64,000 nucleotides of DNA, taken from assembly GCF_002160895.1 (NCBI RefSeq), contig NZ_NFLL01000002.1, positions 124,001 to 188,000 of the forward strand, in the 5' to 3' direction. How positions within the stretch are numbered: position 1 is the first letter of the stretch; every line of letters begins with the position of its first letter. The DNA comes from Faecalibacterium sp. An122 (GTDB lineage Bacteria > Bacillota > Clostridia > Oscillospirales > Ruminococcaceae). Shown one piece after another: positions 1 through 9,418 of this stretch. The translations under genes and the position numbers were made by a program. Under the pieces are notes generated by a model that was given only the letters and a program-made list of their open reading frames with translations, was not told the DNA's origin and ran no database searches.

Positions 1-1257
<1,257 letters not shown>

Positions 1258-1281
1258 GCCCCTGCATGACACTCTGAAGAC

Positions 1282-1320
1282 GGCCGCCCGGGTGGAGATT
1301 CCGCAGGGCGGCCATTTTTG
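1282..1320 (+). terminator. Rho-independent terminator of the GH1 gene
   Basis: An 8-bp GC stem (GGCCGCCC at 1282 with GGGCGGCC at 1306) is followed by ATTTTTG. It lies 25 nt after the GH1 stop codon and separates that gene from the ribosomal protein operon. Confidence 0.85.
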
Positions 1321-1416
1321 GCTGGAAAACCCCGGCCCCGGCGGCCGGCCGGGACGGCTCCCCGCCGAAACCACGCTGCAAGGCGAAAAGATTCGCCGGA
1401 AAATCCGAAAAACCCC

Positions 1417-1445
1417 TTGCAATGCCCCCGATTTTCTGGTATACT
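1417..1445 (+). promoter_or_regulatory. Sigma-A-type promoter of rplU-rpmA
   Basis: TTGCAA (1417-1422) and TATACT (1440-1445) are separated by exactly 17 nt. The site is about 90 nt upstream of rplU and is the only good promoter in the 276-nt gap. The resulting leader of about 80 nt could hold an autoregulatory structure, but I cannot identify a known L21 leader motif. Confidence 0.8.
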
Positions 1446-1533
1446 GTATCAGCCGCTTGGCGTGGGCGCCCAAAATGGCCCGGATGCGGGCCTGCCTTGA
1501 CAGCCAGCGAGTACACAGAAAAGGATGAAACAC

Positions 1534-1845
1534 ATGTACGCAATCATTGTTACCGGCGGTAAGCAGTACCGCGTGGAGCAGGGCGACATCGTCTACATTG
1601 AAAAGCTGGACGTTGAGGCTGACTCCGAAGTGAAGTTCGATCAGGTCCTCGCTGTGGGCGAGGAAGGCTCGGTGAAGGTGGGCGCTCCCGTCGTGGAGGG
1701 TGCTTCGGTCACTGCCAAGGTCATCAAGAATGGCAAGGGCAAAAAGCTGAACATCATCACCTATCGTCCCAAGAAGCACAGTGCTCGCCGCATGGGCCAT
1801 CGTCAGCCCTACACCAAGGTTGAGATCACTGCGATCAACGGCTAA
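1534..1845 (+). CDS. rplU: 50S ribosomal protein L21
   Basis: Encodes large-subunit ribosomal protein L21, which binds 23S rRNA. The protein begins [18 protein letters not shown] and ends with the K-R-P-K-K and R-R-M-G-H-R-Q basic patch typical of L21. I chose the ATG at 1534 over the in-frame ATG at 1525. It gives the usual 103-residue L21, and the earlier ATG overlaps the AAAGGA ribosome binding site. It is the first gene of an operon with rpmA, 14 nt downstream. Confidence 0.95.
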   Translation: MYAIIVTGGKQYRVEQGDIVYIEKLDVEADSEVKFDQVLAVGEEGSVKVGAPVVEGASVTAKVIKNGKGKKLNIITYRPKKHSARRMGHRQPYTKVEITAING

Positions 1846-1859
1846 GGAGGAAGTATACA

Positions 1860-2111
1860 ATGGCACACAAGAAAGGCGTAGGCAGCACCAAGAACGGCCG
1901 CGACTCCATGGCCCAGCGTCTGGGCGTGAAGCGTGCCGATGGGCAGAAGGTTCTGGCTGGCAACATCCTGGTCCGGCAGCGCGGCACCCACATTCAGCCG
2001 GGTGAGAACGTTGGCAAGGGCAGCGATGACACCCTGTTCGCTCTGGTGGACGGCACCGTCCGTTTTGAGCGCGTGGGCAAGTCCGGCAAGAAGTGCAGCG
2101 TCAAGCAGTAA
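1860..2111 (+). CDS. rpmA: 50S ribosomal protein L27
   Basis: L27 of the large subunit; its N-terminus reaches toward the peptidyl-transferase centre. The sequence starts [16 protein letters not shown] and is 83 residues long. It has no N-terminal extension of the Firmicutes LQFFA type: an AAGGAGG ribosome binding site (1844-1850) sits 9 nt before the ATG, leaving no room for one. The gene for the Prp protease that removes that extension, normally between rplU and rpmA, is also absent here. The rplU stop codon overlaps this ribosome binding site. Confidence 0.95.
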   Translation: MAHKKGVGSTKNGRDSMAQRLGVKRADGQKVLAGNILVRQRGTHIQPGENVGKGSDDTLFALVDGTVRFERVGKSGKKCSVKQ

Positions 2112-2141
2112 CTTCCCAAGGACCTGACAAACTGCAGATCG

Positions 2142-2172
2142 AAGAGCCGGACCGTTTGGCCCGGCTCTTTTA
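2142..2172 (+). terminator. Terminator of rplU-rpmA
   Basis: AGAGCCGG at 2143 pairs with CCGGCTCT at 2161, followed by a short T run. It lies about 30 nt after the rpmA stop. obgE follows 110 nt later without a clear promoter of its own, so partial read-through into obgE is possible. Confidence 0.8.
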
Positions 2173-2281
2173 TGTGTAAGAGAGTTTGGATGACGCCCCG
2201 GATGCAGGGGAATGCTGAGAGCAGAATCCCCGCAGCCCGGGCGCCGGCCCGCTCACCTGCGGCAGAATAAAGGAGAAACAC

Positions 2282-3565
2282 ATGGCAGCACAGACAAATT
2301 TCATTGATATCGCCACCATCTGGCTCCACGCGGGCAAGGGCGGCGACGGGGCGGTCAGCTTCCACCGGGAAAAGTTCGTGGCGGCGGGCGGCCCCGACGG
2401 CGGCGACGGCGGCCGCGGCGGCGACATCATCTTTGTGGTGGACGATCACCTGACCACCCTGATGGATTTCCGCTATAAGCGCAAGTACACCGCCCAGGAG
2501 GGCGGCCCGGGCCGGGGCAGCAACTGCCACGGCGCCAACGCCCCCGACCTCATCATCAAGGTGCCCATGGGCACTGTCATCAAGGACACCGCCAGCGGCC
2601 TGGTCATTGCCGACCTGTCCACCCACGATCCCGCGGTGGTGGCCAAGGGCGGCCGGGGCGGCTATGGCAACGCCCATTTCGCCACCCCCACCCGCCAGGT
2701 GCCCAAGTTCGCCAAGCCCGGCATGCCCGGCGAGGACATCCAGGTCACCCTGGAGCTGAAGCTGATCGCCGACGTGGGCCTGATCGGCTTCCCCAACGTG
2801 GGCAAGTCCACCCTGATTTCCACCATCAGCGCCGCCCGGCCCAAGATCGCCAACTACCACTTTACCACCCTGGTGCCCACGCTGGGCGTGGTGTCGGTGG
2901 GTGAGGGCGCCAGCTTTGTCTGCGCCGACATCCCCGGCCTGATCGAGGGCGCCAGCGAGGGCGTGGGCCTGGGCCACGATTTCCTGCGCCATGTGGAGCG
3001 GTGCCGTCTGCTGCTCCATGTGGTGGACGTCTCGGGCAGCGAGTGCCGGGACCCCATGGACGACTTTGAGAAGATCAACCAGGAGCTGGAGCGGTTCAGC
3101 CCGGCCCTGGCCCAGCGGCCCCAGATCGTGGTGGGCAACAAGTGCGACCTGGCCACCGAGGAACAGATCGAGGCCTTCCGCCAGTATGTGGAGGCCAAGG
3201 GTCTGACCTTTGTGCCCATCTCGGCAGCCACCATGCAGGGGGTCAAGGCCCTGCCCGGCCTGGTGTACAACCGTCTGAAGGATATCCCGCCGGTGCCGGT
3301 CTTTGCGGCCGAGTACAAAAAGCCGGAGGTCAAGCCCGATGACCGCAGCTTTACCATCACCCGGCTGGAAGCGCACCGCTGGTCCATCGACGCTCCCTGG
3401 CTGGAGCGGATTCTGGCCGGCAGCAACGTGGACGACTACGAGAGCCTGCAGTTCTTCCAGCGGCAGCTGGGGGAGAGCGGCATCCTGGACGCCCTGGTGG
3501 ACAAGGGCGTGGAGGAAAACGACACCATCCTCATCGGCGATTATCAGTTCGACTATATCTTCTAA
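2282..3565 (+). CDS. obgE: GTPase Obg, ribosome assembly
   Basis: A 427-residue Obg/CgtA GTPase that acts in 50S assembly and stress signalling. The glycine-rich Obg fold covers roughly residues 1-160 (GKGGDGAVSFHREKF and repeated G-G-x-G-G-x-G-G stretches). The G domain has P-loop GFPNVGKST, DIPGLIEGA and NKCD. The C-terminus carries an OCT domain (about 345-427). AAAGGAG lies 6 nt before the ATG. Position after rplU-rpmA is the common bacterial order. mrnC follows after 15 nt, probably on the same transcript. Confidence 0.96.
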   Translation: MAAQTNFIDIATIWLHAGKGGDGAVSFHREKFVAAGGPDGGDGGRGGDIIFVVDDHLTTLMDFRYKRKYTAQEGGPGRGSNCHGANAPDLIIKVPMGTVIKDTASGLVIADLSTHDPAVVAKGGRGGYGNAHFATPTRQVPKFAKPGMPGEDIQVTLELKLIADVGLIGFPNVGKSTLISTISAARPKIANYHFTTLVPTLGVVSVGEGASFVCADIPGLIEGASEGVGLGHDFLRHVERCRLLLHVVDVSGSECRDPMDDFEKINQELERFSPALAQRPQIVVGNKCDLATEEQIEAFRQYVEAKGLTFVPISAATMQGVKALPGLVYNRLKDIPPVPVFAAEYKKPEVKPDDRSFTITRLEAHRWSIDAPWLERILAGSNVDDYESLQFFQRQLGESGILDALVDKGVEENDTILIGDYQFDYIF

Positions 3566-3580
3566 CCGGAGGGCAGCGCC

Positions 3581-3997
3581 ATGGACAAGACACCCGCGGA
3601 AAAGATCGACCTGCGTGAGATCAGCCCCCTGGCCCTGGCCTTTGTGGGGGACAGCGTGCTGGAACTGTTGGTGCGCCGGCGGCTGGTGGAATATCACCGG
3701 CTGGCTCCCGGCCGCCTGAACGCCGAAAAGATCAAATATGTATCCGCCCGGGCCCAGTTCCGGGAGGAGCAGCTGCTGGAACCTCTGTTCACCCCGGAGG
3801 AGCTGGAGATGTTCAAGCGGGGCCGCAACGCCAGCCGCGCCGCCGTCTCCAAGCACGCCACACCCCAGGAATACCGGGCCTCCACCGGCTTTGAGTGTTT
3901 GCTGGGCTGGCTGTACCTCCAGGGGAACACCGCCCGCATCGGCGAGCTGTTCGAGGCGCTGTGGGCGGGGTATGACCCCGCCGCGCCCGGCAGCTGA
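3581..3997 (+). CDS. mrnC: Mini-ribonuclease III
   Basis: A 138-residue RNase III catalytic domain without a dsRNA-binding domain, the Mini-III architecture that matures 23S rRNA in Firmicutes. The signature ALAFVGDSVLELLVRRRL contains the metal-binding Asp (D24), and a second acidic cluster lies near the C-terminus (IGELFEALW). CGGAGGGCAGCGCC precedes the ATG. Closely coupled to obgE, which fits a joint role in large-subunit biogenesis. Confidence 0.92.
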   Translation: MDKTPAEKIDLREISPLALAFVGDSVLELLVRRRLVEYHRLAPGRLNAEKIKYVSARAQFREEQLLEPLFTPEELEMFKRGRNASRAAVSKHATPQEYRASTGFECLLGWLYLQGNTARIGELFEALWAGYDPAAPGS

Positions 3998-4031
3998 CCC
4001 TGACCCCCAGAGGGCCCGCCATCCCGACGGA

Positions 4032-4086
4032 AAAAGCCCGCTGCTTCCCGCACGGGAATCCGTGAAGGGGAGGCAGCGGGCTTTTC
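4032..4086. terminator. Bidirectional terminator between mrnC and the small minus-strand gene
   Basis: AAAAGCCCGCTGC (4032-4044) pairs with GCAGCGGGCTTTT (4073-4085). A-runs and T-runs on both sides allow termination from either strand. An inner short hairpin TTCCCG-CA-CGGGAA sits in the loop. It serves mrnC from the left and the 63-residue gene from the right. Confidence 0.85.
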
Positions 4087-4158
4087 AGGTGTGTGAAAGG
4101 TCAGGGAAGGGAAGATGCGCCCGGAAACGGGTTACGCTCCCGGACCAAAGCCGGGGAA

Positions 4159-4350
4159 TCAGCGGCAGTTCTTGCTGCTGGTCTTGGTGGACTTGGTGTT
4201 CTGTGCGCCCTCGTCGTCAGCGCCCTTGGTGTACTGGTTGGGGTGCTTGTGCTCGTTGGTGGAGCTGGGGGTGCGGCTGTTGGACGCACGGTTGCTGTGG
4301 GTGCTGGACTGGGCGCCGGACTGCTTGACATTGTTGCTGCGATTTTCCAT
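4159..4350 (-). CDS. Small hydrophilic Asn/Ser/Thr-rich protein, unknown
   Basis: A 63-residue protein starting MENRSNNVKQ and ending SSKNCR, rich in Asn, Ser, Thr, Lys and Gln, with no hydrophobic segment and one Cys next to the C-terminus. It is supported as a real gene by an AAAGGAG ribosome binding site 10 nt before the ATG, convergent placement on a bidirectional terminator, and codon usage without stops. I do not recognise the family. The composition resembles small spore or nucleoid-associated low-complexity proteins, but no signature proves it. Confidence 0.6.
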   Translation of the reverse strand: MENRSNNVKQSGAQSSTHSNRASNSRTPSSTNEHKHPNQYTKGADDEGAQNTKSTKTSSKNCR

Positions 4351-4486
4351 GATTTGATTGCTCCTTTCGGATTGTGGTCAGGTTGTGGTCGCATTTCCTG
4401 CGGGGACGGCTGCCCCCGCTGGTCATAGTTTGGCCGTTTGCGACGGCTTTATACATCTGCCGCAAGGGCACAAGGGGGAGATTTTC

Positions 4487-5950
4487 TTGCCGACCGAATA
4501 CTTTGAACAGCGGGAGCGGGCTTTGCTGGGTTCCCGCTATGAGGAGCTGTATGCCCCGCCGGCGGCCCAGGCCGCCCGGGGGGTTACCGTCTCGCCGCTG
4601 CGGATGTCCCCGGCGGATTTTGCAGCCGGGGCCGGCTTTGCCGTGACGCCCTCCCCCTTCTGCGGGGCGGGATTCCTGGTGCAGGAAGAGGACTTCAAGC
4701 CGGGGCGGCACCCCTGGCACCATGCGGGCGTATTCTATTCCCAGGAGCCCTCAGCCTCGTCGGCGGCCCCCCTGCTGGGGGTCCGGCCGGGGATGCGGGT
4801 GCTGGATCTGTGCGCCGCGCCGGGAGGCAAAACCAGCCAGCTGGCCGCTGCCCTGGCGGGGGAAGGCATGCTGATCGCCAACGAATACGTGGCCGCCCGG
4901 GCCGAAATCCTCAAGAGCAACCTGGAGCGTATGGGCGTGGCCAACGCAGTGGTTCTGAACGAGAGCCCCGAGCGGATCGTGGCGGCCCTGCCCGAGTTCT
5001 TCGACCGGATTCTGGTGGATGCCCCCTGCTCGGGCGAGGGCATGTTCCGCAAGGAGCCCGCCGCCCTGGCCCAGCATTCGGAGGCCCTGGTGGCCCAGTG
5101 CGCCGCCCTGGGCTCCTCCATTCTGGACAGCGCCGCGGCGGCTCTGGCCCCCGGCGGCGAAATCGTCTACTCCACCTGCACCTTTGCCCCCGAGGAGGAC
5201 GAGGGCCAGGTGGCGGCCTTTCTGGCCCGGCACCCGGAATTTGCCCTGGCCGACGTGATGGAACGGGCTTTTGCGCCCTTCGGCAGCCCGGGGGAGGAAA
5301 ACCGCACCGGCGGCCTGCCGCTGGATGTGAGCCTGGTCCGCCGGATCTGGCCCTGCCAGGGGGGAGAGGGGCATTTTATGGCCCGTCTGGTGAAGGCGGG
5401 AACCACCGATCCCGCCCAGCGGGCCGCCGAGGAGGCGGTGTGGATGGCCCGGCTCCAAAAGCCCCAGCCCGACCGCAAATCCTCCGGCCCCAAATCCAAA
5501 AACCGCCCTGCCCGGGGCGGAAAGCCGGAACCCGTCCCGGCGGGGCAGATGCTGGCGGCGTGGAAGGATTTTGCCGCCCGGTTTTTCCCCGCCCTGGCGG
5601 ACAAGCCCGCCGTGGTGCTGGGAGAATCGGTGCTGCTGCCCCCGGTCTGCCCGGCCCTGGGCCTGCATATCCTGCGGGCGGGGGTGCTGGCCGGCACCGT
5701 CCAGAAGGGACGGTTTGTGCCGGGACATCACCTGTTCACCGCCTTCGGCAAAGAGTGCGTCAATACAGAGGCCCTGACCCGCAGCGATCCCCGCTGCCGG
5801 GCCTATCTGCTGGGGCAGGAGATCGAGGCCGCATCGGCCCAAGACGGCTGGTGCTGCGTGACGGTGGACGGCTGCCCCCTGGGCGGCGGCAAGGTGTCGG
5901 GGGGACGGGTGAAAAACCACTATCCCAAGGCCCTGCGGCTGCTGGGCTGA
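4487..5950 (+). CDS. rRNA cytosine-C5 methyltransferase, RsmF/NOP2 family
   Basis: A SAM-dependent methyltransferase of the RsmB/RsmF/NOP2 family, probably modifying cytosine in 16S rRNA. It has motif I DLCAAPGGKTSQLAA, motif IV VDAPCSGEGMFRK and motif VI YSTCTFAPEEDE with the two expected cysteines. A C-terminal domain after a basic linker resembles the RsmF extension. I start it at TTG 4487 (LPTEYFEQRERALLG), where family members begin, with GGGGGAG just upstream. The longer frame from ATG 4358 would run into the control region of the divergent small gene. Length from TTG is 487 residues. Confidence 0.88.
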   Translation: MPTEYFEQRERALLGSRYEELYAPPAAQAARGVTVSPLRMSPADFAAGAGFAVTPSPFCGAGFLVQEEDFKPGRHPWHHAGVFYSQEPSASSAAPLLGVRPGMRVLDLCAAPGGKTSQLAAALAGEGMLIANEYVAARAEILKSNLERMGVANAVVLNESPERIVAALPEFFDRILVDAPCSGEGMFRKEPAALAQHSEALVAQCAALGSSILDSAAAALAPGGEIVYSTCTFAPEEDEGQVAAFLARHPEFALADVMERAFAPFGSPGEENRTGGLPLDVSLVRRIWPCQGGEGHFMARLVKAGTTDPAQRAAEEAVWMARLQKPQPDRKSSGPKSKNRPARGGKPEPVPAGQMLAAWKDFAARFFPALADKPAVVLGESVLLPPVCPALGLHILRAGVLAGTVQKGRFVPGHHLFTAFGKECVNTEALTRSDPRCRAYLLGQEIEAASAQDGWCCVTVDGCPLGGGKVSGGRVKNHYPKALRLLG

Positions 5951-5970
5951 GGCGGCGGCCAAACTGGCGC

Positions 5971-5999
5971 TTGAAGAAAGAACCAGTTTGTGCTAAAAT
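5971..5999 (+). promoter_or_regulatory. Promoter of the YebC-family gene
   Basis: TTGAAG (5971-5976), a 17-nt spacer, and TAAAAT (5994-5999) with an extended TGC just before the -10 box. It starts a leader of about 115 nt in front of the ATG at 6119. Confidence 0.75.
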
Positions 6000-6118
6000 T
6001 GATAAGAAAGTCTGATGAAAGATACCTTCAGGACTTCACCAGAGGGAAAGGACACGCCGCGCCGGGTCGGCTGGCATCGGGGCGGCACGTGAAAGATACA
6101 GCTAGGAGGCTCAATCCC

Positions 6119-6856
6119 ATGTCAGGACACAGCAAATGGAACAACATCAAGCGCAAGAAGGAAAAGACCGACGGCGCCCGCGCCAAAGTCTTTACCAAGA
6201 TCGGCCGCGAGATCAGCGTCGCGGTCCGCAACGGCGGCCCTGACCCCGCCTCGAACGGCAAGCTGGCCGACCTGATCAGCAAGGCCAAGCGGATGAATGT
6301 TCCCAACGATAACATCCAGCGCATCATCAAGAAGGCCGAGGGCGGCGACAAGACCGAGTACGAAGCCATCAACTACGAGGGCTACGGCCCCGGCGGCGTG
6401 GCCGTCATGGTGGAAACCCTGACCGACAACCGCAACCGTACCGCTGCCGACCTGCGCCACTATTTTGATAAAAACGGCGGCAATCTGGGCACACTGGGCT
6501 GTGTGGGCTTCCTGTTCACCCAGAAGGGCGTCATTGACATCTCGCTGGAGGACAAGGACGCCGACGAGGCCATGATGGACGCTCTGGATGCCGGCGCCGA
6601 GGACTTCGACGCAGGCGAGGACGCCGCCGAGATCACCACCGATCCCGACAGCTTCTCGGCCGTGTGCAACGCACTGGAGGCCAAGGGCTATGAGTTCATC
6701 TCGGCCGACCTGGCCATGGTGCCCATGACCACCACCCGGCTGACCGACCCCGATCAGCTCAAGCTGATGGGCAAGCTGCTGGATGCTCTGGAGGAGGACG
6801 ACGACGTCCAGAACGTCTGGCACAGCCTGGAGAACGAAGAGGACCTGCCGGAATAA
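6119..6856 (+). CDS. yebC: YebC/PmpR (TACO1) family protein
   Basis: A 245-residue YebC-family protein, beginning MSGHSKWNNIKRKK as the family does. Members have been described as DNA-binding transcriptional regulators and, more recently, as ribosome-associated factors that relieve stalling at proline stretches. All three family domains appear present (GYGPGGVAVMVETLTDN in the middle; FTQKGVI following). AGGAGG lies 10 nt before this ATG. An earlier in-frame ATG would add a non-conserved extension, so I rejected it. Confidence 0.93.
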   Translation: MSGHSKWNNIKRKKEKTDGARAKVFTKIGREISVAVRNGGPDPASNGKLADLISKAKRMNVPNDNIQRIIKKAEGGDKTEYEAINYEGYGPGGVAVMVETLTDNRNRTAADLRHYFDKNGGNLGTLGCVGFLFTQKGVIDISLEDKDADEAMMDALDAGAEDFDAGEDAAEITTDPDSFSAVCNALEAKGYEFISADLAMVPMTTTRLTDPDQLKLMGKLLDALEEDDDVQNVWHSLENEEDLPE

Positions 6857-6869
6857 TCCGCACACACAA

Positions 6870-7170
6870 GCCGGGCCGTGGTTTTGGCCCGGATGAAGCG
6901 TGTCTGTGACACGCTCCAGGGGGAACCCATTTCTGCCTGCCTGCGCAGGTCAGAAATTCCTTCCCCCTGGTATATCCCTCTTGCGCTTAGCCGATTTTTG
7001 CAGCACGCCGTGGCGGCGCTTGCAAAAACGGAGCGCTGCGCCAGCGGCGGCTCCCTGATTCATCCACTGGATGCAGTTGCCGCCGCTGCCCAGGGGACAA
7101 AATTGCCCGCAGAACCGCGCACTCGCCCTGATGGGCTCGCACACTCTCTGCGGGCAATTTCCCTGTATGT
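6870..7170 (+). repeat. Array of consecutive hairpins between yebC and the pseudokinase gene
   Basis: No gene is visible in this 401-nt gap. It contains a chain of inverted repeats: GCCGGGCC/GGCCCGG near 6871-6893; GCGTGTC/GACACGC near 6899-6915; a long stem 6916-6970 (CCAGGGGGAA with TTCCCCCTGG, plus inner ATTTCTG/CAGAAAT); dispersed repeat A (6977-7090); and a 14-bp perfect inverted repeat at 7100-7113 and 7147-7160 (AAATTGCCCGCAGA). A terminator closes the region at 7171. Confidence 0.8.
6977..7090 (+). repeat. Dispersed intergenic repeat A, copy 1
   Basis: About 114 bp beginning CCTCTTGCGCTTAGCC and ending GCCGCCGCTGCC. It is near-identical in its arms to copies at 9267-9382 (inverted) and 17967-18080. 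The middle carries an imperfect palindrome (CCGATTTTTGCA with TGCAAAAACGG) whose loop differs between copies. Confidence 0.9.
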
Positions 7171-7211
7171 GTCCAGACCGTACGCACTTGTCGTCCGGTC
7201 TGGACTTTTTC
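7171..7211 (+). terminator. Strong terminator upstream of the pseudokinase gene
   Basis: GTCCAGACCG (7171-7180) pairs with CGGTCTGGAC (7196-7205), followed by TTTTT. It lies only 47 nt before the ATG of the next gene. It may end yebC read-through or act as a leader attenuator for 7258-8946. Confidence 0.85.
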
Positions 7212-7257
7212 TACAGGTTGATAAATCAACACAAACCACCGGAGAGGGGGAGCGCAG

Positions 7258-8946
7258 ATGGAACCGCAGAAGATCCTTTGCCCGTACTGCCGGGCCGAAC
7301 TGACCGAGGGGGCCGCCAGCTGTCCCCATTGCCGGCGGAGCTTTGCCGGGCGGAATCCGGCGGGGGCCCTGCCGGTGGGCACGCTGCTGGCGGGCCGGTA
7401 CACGGTGGGGGAGATGCTGAGCATCGACGGCGAAGGCATCCTCTACCGCGGCGTGGAAAACCGGGGCCGGTTTCGGGTGACCATCAAGGAATACCTGCCC
7501 ATCACCCTGTCGGCGGAGCGGGGCAGCGACTGTCAGCTGCGGGCCAAGCCCGGCAGCGAGGTGCTGCTCAAGACCACCCGAATGGATTTCGCTGACCTGT
7601 ACCGGTCCATCCAGCGGATCACCCCGGCCACCGGCCTGGAGGCGGTGCTGGATGTGGTGGAGGCCAACAACACCGTCTATGCCGTCCTGGAAAACCCCGG
7701 CGGCGTGCCGCTGGACCAGTGGCTGGACAAGCAGCGCCGCACCATCACCCCCGAGGAGGCCTGCGCCATGCTGCAGCCGGTGTTCAACGGGGTGGCGGCC
7801 ATGCATCAGGTGGGGCTGGTTCACCGGGGCATCTGCCCCGAGAACATCCGGGTGCTGGACAATGGCCGGGCCCGGCTGACCGGCTACGCCACCATCGGCC
7901 TGCGGACGGCAGGCAGCGGCCTGCATGGCCAGCTGTACGAGGGATATTCGGCCCCGGAACAGTATTCGGCTGTGGAGTTTGAGGGCCGCTACACCGACGT
8001 GTACAGCCTGTCGGCGGTGCTGTACCGGATGGTGTGCGGCCAGAGCCCGGTGCCGGCCGCCCAGCGGATGGTCACCGACTCCAACCCCAAAGCCCGCACC
8101 GTCAACCCGGCGGTGCCGCCTTATGTATCGGAAGCACTGGCCCTGGGCCTGCAGCTGGACCCGGCCCGCCGGATTCAGACGGTGCCCCAGCTGAGCCGGG
8201 CCCTGTCCTCGCCGTCGGCGGCGGAGGAGGAAGCCCGCACCGTCCATGCGGCCGGACGCCGCAAGGCGCGGGAGAAAAAGCAGAAGCCCGCCCTGACCCT
8301 GACGGCCATCCTGACCGGCATTTTGGTTCTGCTGGCGGTGCTGACCCTGCTGACGCTGTGGAGCCTGCTGGGCCGCAGCCAGCCTCCCGCCGACCAGACT
8401 GCCCCCTCCGAGTCCACCAGCGCACCCAGCGTCGTGACGGTGAACTATGTCCCCAACTTTGTGGGGATGAGCTATTCCCAGATTCAGAACAACCGGGAAT
8501 ACACCGGCATCTATCTGTTCTACGTCACCGAAGAATACAGCGACAGCGCCCCGGCGGGCACCGTCCTGACCCAGGACCCCGCCCCCGGCACCGCCATCAC
8601 CGAAGGGGAAAACTCCACCATCCGCCTGGTCATCAGCAAGGGCCCCCAGATGGTGGAAATGCCCAATACCATCGGTTTCACCCAGGAGGGAGCCATCCGG
8701 GAGCTGGAAAGCCGGGGCCTGGTGCCCAGCTGCTTCATGGTGGTGAACGATGGGTCTTATGCGTCGGGCTGCGTGGTAGCCTGCAGCGTGGAGCCGGGCA
8801 CCATGGTGGAGGCGGGCAGCACCATTGTGGTGTATATTGCCGCCGATCGGGATGTCCAGATCACCACCACACCCGATACCGTCCCGGATGCGGGCGGCAC
8901 CCTGACCGAGGAGGATATCGACACCAGCGGCGTGGATACCGACTGA
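7258..8946 (+). CDS. Zinc-ribbon / pseudokinase / PASTA membrane protein
   Basis: 562 residues. An N-terminal zinc ribbon (CPYC at 8-11, CPHC near 23-26) is followed by a protein-kinase-like domain (about 45-320), one membrane helix (about 345-370) and two extracellular PASTA repeats (about 396-540). The kinase lobe keeps the VAIK-type lysine (K77), but the HRD motif reads HRG (G191) and DFG reads TGY (208-210). The catalytic and metal-binding aspartates are therefore missing. It looks like a pseudokinase relative of PrkC/Stk1 that senses cell-wall fragments. GGAGAGGGGGAG precedes the ATG. It stands alone with no phosphatase neighbour. Confidence 0.85.
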   Translation: MEPQKILCPYCRAELTEGAASCPHCRRSFAGRNPAGALPVGTLLAGRYTVGEMLSIDGEGILYRGVENRGRFRVTIKEYLPITLSAERGSDCQLRAKPGSEVLLKTTRMDFADLYRSIQRITPATGLEAVLDVVEANNTVYAVLENPGGVPLDQWLDKQRRTITPEEACAMLQPVFNGVAAMHQVGLVHRGICPENIRVLDNGRARLTGYATIGLRTAGSGLHGQLYEGYSAPEQYSAVEFEGRYTDVYSLSAVLYRMVCGQSPVPAAQRMVTDSNPKARTVNPAVPPYVSEALALGLQLDPARRIQTVPQLSRALSSPSAAEEEARTVHAAGRRKAREKKQKPALTLTAILTGILVLLAVLTLLTLWSLLGRSQPPADQTAPSESTSAPSVVTVNYVPNFVGMSYSQIQNNREYTGIYLFYVTEEYSDSAPAGTVLTQDPAPGTAITEGENSTIRLVISKGPQMVEMPNTIGFTQEGAIRELESRGLVPSCFMVVNDGSYASGCVVACSVEPGTMVEAGSTIVVYIAADRDVQITTTPDTVPDAGGTLTEEDIDTSGVDTD

Positions 8947-9266
8947 GGCAGTACTCCGGTTTTGCAAGCATCCGCCGCCCCACCTTTAACACTTTTTTCT
9001 TTTTCGTCTTTGTCCGCTCCGCTGGGGCCAGAGGGCCAGGGAGGGGGTTTCGACTCCCCCTCCCTAGGCCCTCTGGACTCCCTACCCACCCTAACGACCA
9101 GGGTCTAAACCCTGGACCCAAATGAGGAAGTCGCGGCGTTCAAAAGCCTAAAAAACACTGTCATGCCTGGCCCGTTTAAACTTAGAGAGCCTCAAACGGC
9201 GGCACGGGTGTTTTTCTTAACGGCTTTTGCCCGCCGCTCCGATTGCTGAGAGCGCCCGCTTTGGCG

Positions 9267-9382
9267 GGCAGCCGAGCCGACCGCATCCGGTGGATGAAAC
9301 AGGGAGGCGAGGCTGGCGCAGTGCTCCAATTTTCACAAGGGCGCACCGCCGCCCGCCGGGAAAATTGGCTAAGCACAAGAGG
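9267..9382 (-). repeat. Dispersed intergenic repeat A, copy 2 (inverted)
   Basis: Reverse complement of the repeat at 6977-7090 and 17967-18080. It shares CTTAGCCAATTTTC, CTGCGCCAGC, CTCCCTGTTTCATCCACCGG and GATGCGGTCG. The central palindrome loop again differs. Confidence 0.9.
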
Positions 9383-9418
9383 AAAACATATCACTTGCCT
9401 CGTTGAAGGTTCCAACAG

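Noticed and set aside
1446-1533. Known L21 leader RNA ahead of rplU
   Set aside because: The leader is the right place and length, but I could not fold it into the described motif by eye.
4358-4486. N-terminal extension of the rRNA methyltransferase from ATG 4358
   Set aside because: Residues before LPTEYFEQ do not resemble the family and the segment overlaps the control region of the divergent small gene.
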